Shown here piece by piece: positions 46,346 through 56,300 of a stretch of DNA of 64,000 nucleotides (the stretch's first letter is position 1; every line of letters starts with the position of its first letter). Position numbers and translations under genes: made by a program. This stretch comes from Medicago truncatula (lineage: Eukaryota; Streptophyta; Magnoliopsida; Fabales; Fabaceae). The notes below the pieces were generated by a model. That model ran no database searches. It was not told the origin of the DNA and worked only from the letters and a program-made list of their open reading frames with translations. The DNA is taken from positions 38,228,494 to 38,292,493 of the forward strand of contig NC_053045.1 of assembly GCF_003473485.1 (NCBI RefSeq). Direction: 5' to 3'.

Positions 46346-49300
46346 ATGTCGCTGCAAACTCTGAAGGAATTAACACTGAGACACTGCTCAACCCAACAAT
46401 CATCATCACAATCCCTTCTCCGCGATTTCGATTCACACCTCCCAATCAACAGAAAACCCCCAAATCCTCTCTTGCCCATCACCTTCGTCTCCTTGATGAC
46501 CCTGACGACCCACCTTTTCAGCCCCACGATTTCCTTTCCCAACAACAAGAATTAAAACTAGATGATGAAGAAGAAGAAGAGGAAGAGCCAGAGATAAAGT
46601 GTGTGCCTGTGAAATTTACTTCTGTTAAATCCTCTCAGATTCAATTCGATCATACTGGACCCTTTGAGCCTTTGCTTTTGTCTTCTGACGGTGAACTTCC
46701 TTTGGTTCAGGTGTCAATTATTATTCTAACTTTCTCTTTATTGTTAATTTTGTATCAATGCAATCATGGATTTATTTATATTAGCAGACCTCATACTGAC
46801 ACGTCGGCACAGTTAATAATTGGAGAAAATAGAATAATTGAATGCATTCACGTGTGTGTTGGACATTGGACACCTTCAATATAAAATGTATGTCCTACAT
46901 AGGTTCATAGTATTGAGTAGATTTCCCAATGGCGCGTTCAACTGGGACATCATATGTGTTTTTTTTTTTTTTTTTGTTTCGTTTTGATACTATGCTGTTT
47001 ATTTTTTACTTCATCAAGGTCTCAGGATCGAATCCTCCAGGTGCTAACTATTTATGCCTCGGGCAAGTCCATACTGAACCTTGCTCTGGCTTCAATTGGG
47101 CGTCTGCTAGTGGACAGTGGGACTGATCCCCCAGATTAGGTCTTTGAACCGAGTTTATGAATTTGTTTAATGTTGTAGTTTTTATATACATGATTGTACT
47201 TTGTACTATCAGCATTCTGCAGAGCAGACATTTATAGTTTGTAAATAAAAAGCATTTAATGTTTTTCGAAGTACTGAAATTCGTAACAAAATTAAATTCT
47301 GAGAACTGTTTCAGGTTCCTGCATCTATAAACTGTAGACTGCTTGAGCATCAGAGAGTGGGAGTGAAGTTTCTGTATGATTTGTACAAGAATAATAAGGG
47401 AGGCATCCTTGGAGATGACATGTGAGTTACACATTTATCCTCCTCTTCTCACTTTTCCCCTCTTCTGTTTTTCCTACTTTTTAGCTTCATCCGGTGTTTT
47501 GCACCATAATATGTATAGTATATACAGATACATTGATGAGTACAATACATATCACCTCTCTGAAATATCGCACTTTCTCAACTTAAGCCGCTAAAGTTTT
47601 CTTTTTTATCACAACCCACTTGATGATTGATTTTTACTGGAAATGCTTTAGGATAGTAGGATACAAGAATTTAGGTTTTATTTATATTGAATTATTTATT
47701 TTGAGTCAACTGCTTCTTTTAAAATTTTAAAGAAATTTAGTAGTGTGCAGATTTCTATTTTGCTTCTCAGGTCGGCCTTTGTCATTAAATTAACAAATGT
47801 TTGCACTCTTCTTCATCTTTGCATTTTCGTTTTGAAACTTCCAAAATCTCAGTGTAAGTCTTCTGCTACTATGTGTATTCAAGCCCTATAAATTATAAAT
47901 TTTTGTACTTTATCTTTTGTTTTGTGTGTATATTATTTGCTGGTATACTTTGCTGCTATTTTTTTTTTTTTTTATAAGATTTGGTTCTTTTTATCTCAAC
48001 TCTGGTTGTAGTTATTAAGTCTAAGTTCTTTTTTGCACATTCAAATTTGAAACAGGGGTCTTGGAAAGACCATTCAAACAATAGCATTTCTTGCTGCCAT
48101 ATTTGGTAAAGAAGGAGACTCCATTCTTAGTGAGACGCGAGTTGAGAAAAGAGACCCTGTATTAATAATTTGCCCATCATCCATTATTCAAAACTGGGAG
48201 AGTGAATTCTCTAAGTGGTCCAACTTCAGCGTTGCCATTTATCACGGCGCAAACCGGGATTTGATATATGATAAATTGGAAGCAAATGGAGTGGAGGTAC
48301 TTATTACCAGTTTTGACACTTACAGGATTCACGGAAACAGTTCCTTGTCAGATATACAGTGGAACACTGTGATTATTGATGAGGCTCATCGGCTTAAGAA
48401 TGAGAAATCAAAACTCTATAAAGCATGTTTAGAAATTAAAACCCTGCGACGATATGGTCTTACCGGGACCGTAATGCAAAATAAGATCTTAGAATTGTTC
48501 AATATCTTTGATTTAGTTGCACCTGGATCCCTTGGAACGCGTGAACACTTCCGTGAGTTTTATGATGAACCCCTTAAACATGGTCAGAGGTCAACTGCTC
48601 CTGATAGATTTGTCCAAATTGCTAATAAGAGAAAACAACACCTTGTATCAGTTCTTAATAAATATATGTTGAGAAGGACAAAGGAAGAGACCATAGGGCA
48701 TCTTATGATGGGGAAGGAAGATAACATTGTTTTTTGTGCAATGAGTGATTTGCAAAAACGCATTTATAGGAGAATGATCCAGCTTCCTGACATTCAGTGC
48801 CTTATAAACAAGGACCTACCTTGTAGTTGTGGTAGCCCTCTCACTCAAGTTGAATGTTGCAAAAGGACTGTACCAGATGGAGCTATTTGGCCTTACCTTC
48901 ACAAAGATAACCTCGATGATGGATGTGACTCATGCCCCTATTGTATTGTCCTTCCATGCCTTGTCAAGCTACAACAGGTTAAGTGAGATCTTTTAAGTTT
49001 CTTTACCTCTCTTTTTGAATATAGTGTCATTGCAAAACATCTTTAAGAGCTAATTTGTTTATAGCACTGGACATCTATTGTAGGCTTGTAGCTTTATTCA
49101 TTAGTACGAGTTTCTATCTTGTAATTGTAGGAAACTATTTATTATGATTCAGGTCAGTAGTTGTAACGGGGATGAGAAAGAGAGGCGTGAATTATCTCAA
49201 GAAGGCACATTTGTTATCTGTTAAGATGAAAGTAGATATGGACAAGGATATGGATGTTCAAATTAATATGGGTGTGGTTTGACAATAAATTTAAATCATT

Positions 49301-51953
49301 AAAATGAAACTCGTTCTCTCTCTACTACATGTTGATTGATGTTGTTCGTAGCTCTTAGTAACCACACCGCTGGAGGGATTTGTCTGTTTGTTGTGTTATA
49401 GAATAAAACAAATTAGAGCCTATTTGATTACTGTTTTTAAAAACTGTTTTTCCATTCTTAAAAAAAGAAATTGTTTATTTAGGTATTTTCGTTTTCTTGT
49501 TCTCAATACTTTTTGTTTTCCTTGTTTTTACAAAAAAAAAAAATTAAAATTAGAGCAACCTAGGGTTGTTTTGTTTTCATTTTTTATTTCCTTACTTTTG
49601 TTCCTGCACATCACTTGTGAGTTGTGACACCCTCTACCCACCACTGTTGCCATTGCCACCCGACACTCCATATTTTTTGCTTTGTCCTCAAAATTATTTT
49701 TAAAGAAAAGGAGACAATCAAATTAAGCCATGGGGAGCACTATTGCCTTTCTGTTTCCACACGCTATGTTCAGTGGTCTACTCCCATGAACAAACTTATT
49801 TATGACCATGCTCAAGATGCTTCTTCACATTATCTTGAATATTACTGTTTCTTTTGCCAGATAAGCAATCACCTTGAGCTGATTAAGCCAAACCCCAAAG
49901 ATGACCCTGACAAACAAGTTAAAGATGCAAAGTTTGCTGCTGCTGTCTATGGCCCAGACATTGACTTAGTTGGTGGGAGCATGCAGAATGAGAGTTTCCT
50001 GGGTCTAAGTGATGCAGAACATTGTGGCAAAATGCGAGCACTTGAAAAGCTATTGTTGTCATGGTTTTCACATGGCGACAAAGTTCTTTTGTTTAGCTAT
50101 TCTGTAAGGTGAATAGTTGGCATACCATCAGATCATGTCTGATACTTTTTCTGGGTATCTTATAAGATAGGATAAATTTACCATAATATTGATTGAAGTT
50201 TTTAGTATTATACTCTCTTTTTTGTCATTTTAGATTCCTTGTTTCAAACTTAAATGGTAAGTTAGGGTTATAGAGAGCTTCCTCTTATCTACTGCCTCAA
50301 GACCATAGCTGTATCTTTTGGTCTTGGGGTGATTGAACATGCTATCTTTATGTTCCGTATTTTCCTGCTGTTTAACTTGAGCTACTCTTTCTAGGATGCT
50401 GGACATACTGGAGAAATTTATCATAAGAAAAGGCTACTGCTTCTCAAGACTTGATGGGTCCACTCCAACTAATTTACGTCAGTCTCTGGTTGATGATTTC
50501 AACTCTAGTCCAAGCAAACAAGTATAGCTCAAACTTAGTAGTTGAATAAGCATTTTTCTGGTTCAATTTGTAATCGGGCTCGGGCTCTTGTTTAATATTT
50601 TAGGTGTTCCTGATATCAACTCGTGCTGGTGGGCTCGGATTGAACCTTGTCAGTGCGAACCGTGTCGTAATATTTGATCCCAACTGGAATCCCTCACAAG
50701 ACTTACAGGCTCAGGACAGGTCCTTTCGATATGGACAGAAACGGCATGTTGTGGTATTCCGTCTTCTCTCAGCTGGTTCACTTGAAGAACTAGTTTATTC
50801 TCGTCAGGTGTACAAGCAGCAGCTCTCAAACATTGCTGTCTCTGGGAAGATGGAAAAACGATATTTTGAAGGTGTCCAGGTACCAAAACCTATATATTTT
50901 GATGTTGCAATTCTTTTCATTTGTTTTGTAATAATTCTAAAATTTAATCAATTTCCATGCAGGATTGCAAAGCATTTCAAGGGGAGCTTTTTGGAATCTG
51001 CAATTTATTTCGAGATTTATCTGATAAACTATTTACCAGTGAGATCGTTGAATCGCATGAGACGAATAAAAAAGACGGGCTTGAAACAGAACAGCAGAAA
51101 AAAACATATATTTCAGAAGAAACAAATTTGTTAGTATCAGAGTCGGAAACCAGGTCATGTTCTGAATCTGTGAGGACTACAAGTAAACCAGATATTGAAT
51201 TTGAAGACGTCGGTATGTTTCACGCAATCCTATTTCACATACTGAAATTCCTTGTTTTCTTTCCTCATAAATCTATTCAGTAACGAAACAATTAGGAAGT
51301 TAGTGAAATGATAACTTCATTACCTTCCAAGATATATCAGCTTTTTACTGGAACATTTTTTTTATGAGGCGATCATGGACATGTCTACATATGCACAAAA
51401 ATGCTGGTAAAACAATTTGTTTTATTGGCATTGTCCAAATTCATATTTTAATTCACCATACCATGACAAAAGAATATCGGTAATTGGATACACCAGCTTC
51501 TTCGCATTGAATCTTTGCTTTGTAACTGTGGCCATTGAAATTAGGGAGTAAAGCTTCTAAGATTTATCTATTGTTAATTTTGGTAGATGACAGTGGAATT
51601 TCCATTTAATCAACTAATTTGTCCCTTTAGGCATTGTCTACGCTCATCGCAATGAAGACATTGTCAACTCCCGACCAGTGATTCAAAGGCAGTTATCTAC
51701 CAGCAGCACCTCTTCAAGCGACGGCCAAAGCGAGCCAAGCAGCACTTTAGTCCATGAAAGGAAGAAATCAGATTGTGTACCTAAAAAACAGAAAATTCTT
51801 TTGATCGATGAAAGGAAGAGAGCCCAATTTAGCCTGCTCGCTGAGAGTATGGGCATGGAAGACCTTGCATTTAGCAAATGGTTGCTATCCGCCACTCCAG
51901 TAGAGAGAGAAAAGGTGCTTATAGACTACAAAAGGAAAAAGCTTAAAGGTTGA
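46346..51953 (+). CDS. CHR9: Snf2-family DNA-dependent ATPase, SWITCH2/CHR9 (ERCC6L2-like)
   Basis: Nuclear chromatin-remodelling/repair ATPase. Exons: 46346-46710, 47315-47421, 48056-48977, 49861-50108, 50395-50521, 50604-50879, 50963-51212, 51631-51953, all GT-AG with matching phases. Domains: SNF2 N-lobe with Walker A GLGKT across the exon 2/3 junction, DEAH in [19 protein letters not shown]; a Cys-rich insert (CSCGS, ECCKR, CDSCPYC); helicase C-lobe with [18 protein letters not shown] and [11 protein letters not shown]. The C-terminus carries [20 protein letters not shown]. Oddity: the start ATG (46346, MSLQTLKE) and the conserved [10 protein letters not shown]...[14 protein letters not shown] part of exon 1 are in different frames. 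The exons sum to 2618 nt, one short of 873 codons, so one base appears missing near the C run at 46457-46461, from mutation or sequencing error. About 872 residues expected. Confidence 0.92.
46787..46915. repeat. Intron 1 copy of a GACACG...-type repeat
   Basis: CTGACACGTCGGCACAG, TTAATAATTGGA and, further on, GTTGGACATTGGACACC parallel the repeat at 55440-55582 in the URI intron (CTGACACGCCGACACAG, CTAATAATTTGA, GTGTCGGTGTCGTG). Same short inverted-repeat family, diverged. Confidence 0.5.
47018..47145 (+). mobile_element. Possible SINE fragment in intron 1 of CHR9
   Basis: TCAAGGTCTCAGGATCGAATCCTCC has a B-box core, and the end GTGGGACTGATCCCCCAGATTAG resembles the tail module of common plant SINEs. 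A box not clear. Confidence 0.45.
48978..49860 (+). other. Intron 3 of CHR9
   Basis: 883-bp T-rich intron; frames inside it (for example 49624-49860, continuous with exon 4) are intronic read-through and lack family similarity. Confidence 0.6.
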
Positions 51954-52061
51954 GTAGTGGTTATCATAGATGACAAAACAAATGCAAACAATAGAAAATT
52001 GTGTAAATGTGAAATGTGTAGATATTCAATTTTTCCTTGTACAAATTGAATTAGTTAGATC

Positions 52062-52173
52062 TGTGAGCATAGCTCAGTTGGCAAGCAGGGGTTGGGGTTC
52101 GAACCCCAGACACCCCACTTATTCACCTTAGAAGGTGAATTCTAGCCACTAGGCTACCTGACCAAAAAAAAAA
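52062..52173 (+). mobile_element. tRNA-derived SINE, third copy of the 9618/33426 family
   Basis: GTGAGCATAGCTCAGTTGG (A box), GGGTTCGAACCCC (B box), CTAGGCTACCTGACC then A. About 25 bp shorter than the others between the boxes. No convincing target duplication. Confidence 0.85.
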
Positions 52174-52215
52174 AGATATAGCTTGTCTTCCAAACATTAT
52201 AACTTTTATTTTTGA

Positions 52216-52261
52216 TGAATCGTAATGTTTCGTTTTTTTAGGTTCTGAATCGTAATGTTTC
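52216..52261. repeat. Poly-T micro-insertion with 16-bp duplication
   Basis: TGAATCGTAATGTTTC at 52216-52231 and 52246-52261, exact, around G, seven T and AGGTTC (reverse: GAACCT then A). Confidence 0.7.
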
Positions 52262-52640
52262 TTACATCTGCATATTAGGCTCAAAGATTAGTATTCTCAC
52301 ACGAAAAAATTATTTAAATGCTTCTGTTTATAACATTTTATGATCAAAATTCAATTAATCTTTCAATATTTTATTTATTTTTTGGACATTTTATAATAAT
52401 TTTTATTTTATATTTATCATATGTTGCAAAAAAAAATTGTGCTAACCCTCCGGTTCCCAGGGAAAGGGTACTTTGGTAATCTGTAGTTCGGTTGTGAGCT
52501 AAGTATAATCTAGTCAAGAATTATTCCACCCAAAAATCAAATTTGGGTTTTCTCAAACGATTCGTCATTTGCTGAATTTCATTAATCATTCACGAACAAT
52601 TCGTTCTTTGCTGTATATATGTTCATCATCTCACCATTAA

Positions 52641-52859
52641 GGCCATGTTTGTTACATATAAAAAATTAATTTTGATGCTTAATAATTTCAAAATGAAAAT
52701 CACTTTAAAAAAGTTATAAAATTAATTTTGAAAAGAAACTACTTAAAATAACTTTTTGTTTGAAGAAGTTTTAGCTTATAACAAAACGAATAAGCTTCCA
52801 AAATTAATTATTTAAAAAATTATTTTTTTTCTTCAAAATAAGTTATAACAAACGAGCGC
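52641..52859. mobile_element. MITE with TAA duplication
   Basis: TAA at 52638-52640 and 52860-52862. Ends GGCCATGTTTGTTACATATA and, inverted, GCGCTCGTTTGTTATAAC. 219 bp, AT-rich. Another right end of this type (AACAAACGAGCCC) lies near 4889. Harbinger-type target. Confidence 0.75.
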
Positions 52860-53256
52860 TAAAACACATTGGACTGACTTATATATTTTTAAAATTGTAG
52901 AACTGAATTTGTTTTAACGGTGAGATAATGAACGTAACCCTCTCACGGTGGGATGAGGAACATGAGAGAATTCAAATTTTAATATAATAGCGTTCATGAT
53001 TGAGTTGTAAAAAATATATTCAAGAGAAATCATGTCCAAGTAACATTTCTCATTAAAAAAAGACCTCATTTCAATTCCAATTCACTGCAAAGCAGAAAAG
53101 TTGTAATATTTGTTTGAAAGTAGTACAAATATGCCTTCGTTTCTTTGGATTCTTCAATCTATACGGAGAGCACAATAATTTCAACTATTCATTCAAAACG
53201 GCTTATCCCATCTTTCACTTTTTCTGCTTTTGATAGTAATAACACAAGCAGATCCT

Positions 53257-53317
53257 AGAGCTTCAAACAACTATACATAAAAAATAAAATAAAAAATAAA
53301 AAGAGCTTCAAACAACT
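53257..53317. repeat. A-rich micro-insertion in the 3' UTR of the URI gene
   Basis: AGAGCTTCAAACAACT at 53257-53272 and 53302-53317, exact, around 29 bases of A with scattered T and one C. It lies 18 bp beyond the URI stop codon. Confidence 0.65.
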
Positions 53318-53334
53318 TTCTCACAATCCTGTAT

Positions 53335-56300
53335 CTACTTTCTCTGCATTTTGAATCTGGAGACTGGTTTTGAAGGTTGAGAACTGGAAACCTGTTAAAA
53401 TATCAAACCCATGATCATCACAAATTTAAGTCAATGATGAAACTGCAAAGGACCATAGTACAAAAGCCACGTTTACAAGAAAGATTATTTTATTTATGAC
53501 CACCACACATAACTCAGTTAATCTACCTGTGAATTTGAACTTTGTTCTCTTGAAGTTTTTGGTAAACTCTCAGCATGCTCTACGATGGAGCCTGTAAAAG
53601 CCTGCAGAAAATATTTATTCAGGAAAATTTTCAACTGCTGCATAATTTGTTGCAGGGCATTATGACTCATGGAAAAAATTATAAAGATTAAACAAACCTT
53701 GCGACTATCAAATGATGGTTGTGAAGTTTGGTGTTGAGCCTGTAAAGGAAATAATTATACATGTCAAGCATCAACTCTCCTGAAATATTTAAGCTGTGTT
53801 TTTGCCAAGATCATTGAAACATTTTCTCTTAAAAATAAAATGCCCTCTCTCCCTCTCCCTCTCCCTCTCCCCCTCCCCCTCCCCCTCCCCTCGCCCTCTC
53901 CCTCTCCCTCTCCCTCTCCCTCTCACTCTCCCTCTCCCTCTCCCTCTCTCGCTCTCTCGCTCTCCCTCTCCCTCTCCCTCTCTCTCTCTTGTGAGGAGAA
54001 TTGGAGAAAAGAGGTGGGTGATGAGTCACAATACAATTCAAGCAGTGGATAATTTATTAGGCAAGAGAGGTAATATTTAAAAAATAATGCAAATTGTTGT
54101 TTAATTTAAAGCAACTAAATTAACTGACTTTCTTAATTTGTATGAAACCTCAATATAGTTTAAGGCATGCCGAAAAATAAGAAAGTCACATTCCAACTAC
54201 AAAATAAACATTACTGTAGTTTGTAACCTCAGGTCAAAGCAAGATAATATTTCTTCAAAATATTTGCATACCTCAATTTTCGACGCAGAAGTTGCTTGAG
54301 ATGTCTTCTCTCTAGGAAGTATGGGAGGCTTTACACTAGGATCAATGGGTTTCACATTTTGTGCAATTTTCCCTTCAGATAAGATCAGACACAACAGAAA
54401 TTCAATTCTAAAATGGATGCAAACAGCACAGGCAACCATTTATGGATACACGGAACCATGAAACAAGCATGTACAAAGAAAATGAGAGTGCAGAGAACTT
54501 ATTGAGAACTAACCTCTGACCTGAGATTGAACAGCCAGGCTTTCAAACTGCATTTTCAAAATTAGAACGCAAAAACTTATACTTCTTCAGCTGAGTGGTT
54601 ATGTAACATATTAAACAACTTAAAAGCTGAAATAAGATAATAGGAAGATACTTTCTTACATTCAACTGATCAGCTATATTTTCTTGATGATTCAGCGGTA
54701 TGGCTTGATTACTACCCTGCTTCATAGAAAATAAACCATAAGTTACACGGTTCATTGTGCCCATAGCTTTTATAAGCCAGAAACAACAAATTGATCAAGA
54801 TGCTACCTCTGGATTTTTGGGATTGTTAACAACAGGTCTCTGATATGGACTATCATTAAAATCATCAGTAGTTTCCTCGTCTTCATCGCTGTAATCACCA
54901 TTTTTTTCAGCAAGCTCTTCTTTTTTCTCAAGTTCATCCATCATAGACAAAAAAGCAGCATAGTCCATTTCTTTGGCTGTTGATTTCCCAGAACTAGTAG
55001 CATCTTCCACGGGTAAATCTGAAAAAATATATTGACATATTCGATCATAATTTCAATATTACCAACAAGGCAACAACCTTACAAGTATGGTCATTGGTTG
55101 GTGCATCGATCTAACCTAGCTTATGAAACAGTTTAAATTAAAAAAAAAAGTGTAATGATAAATATATGCTCGCTTTCAACTTCAACGTACAAGAAAAGAG
55201 GAAACTTAAAAGTGAGGAAGTTAACAAATTCTGTTCAAGGGAAGAAAAATATGTGCTAATCCGCTTAGAAGCAAAGCTTAAAATTAACAGAAACTACTGT
55301 AAAAAATATATGTGACATGTATAAGTTGAAGTTGAGTTTTTATATATAAAAAAAATAAAGACTTCAGAATATGACTATGATTCATAATTTGAAGATACCA
55401 AAAGATTCAGCACTATCCTCTTTTTTTTGGGATACAAGCAATGAAGCACAGATACGGACACGGACACTGACACGCCGACACAGCTAATAATTTGAAAAAA
55501 ATGACATAATTCAGTGTAATTACAAGTGTCGGTGTCGTGCCGGGACACGTCTAATCCGAGGAGTGTCCGTGCTTCATAGGATACAAGACTCCTAATCCTA
55601 ATTGAATAGGGAAACAAATCATGAGCATAACCAAGTGACATACTCCTATGAGGTAACATACATAACTAATCCAATGAGATAATTCAAGATAATACTTTTT
55701 CATATATTTTAACACTCTTAACACTCCTCCTCAAGCTTGTTTCAAGTAAAACCTTTAAAATGGTCCTGGAAAGTGTTGCAACTTTGAACGAAACAGAAAC
55801 GACAAAGTAGCAGCTAAAGCCTAAATATCAACTATGGTGCAACCAAAGAATGCCAATAGCACTAAAGAAACATCTGAAAGTACTGAAATAGGTCGGCCCA
55901 AAACAAGAAATATTAAACCATAACTACTATTGGGGAGAAAAAGAAGTTTCATGTGACTGGTGATGGTGACTTAGCCTTTACAGACAAGATGATTGTTTCA
56001 AGTGAATTGGAAAAATGACCACAAACAAGATGTCAGCAAAAAACTTGGAACTAGAAACAAGACAAACAGATGATTGTTTCGTTTGGGTTGTGACCAGACA
56101 GAGCACAAGCTGAAATGGACAAAACAGAAGTGATCAAAGTGAGGCAAGGTTGGGTAGCATAGAATTTATAGGTCAGCGTGTAAATCATGCGCTTGACAGT
56201 GATGAATAGAGAAACAAAAGAAAACAGAGAAACTGGGCAAGACAGTCGACGAGATCAAACGAAGGTCACTCCTAATCCTAATAGAATAGAGAGACAGATT

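Noticed and set aside
53796-54080. Ser-Pro-rich and Arg-Glu-rich frames on the two strands
   Set aside because: Product of the CT-hexamer repeat inside a URI intron.
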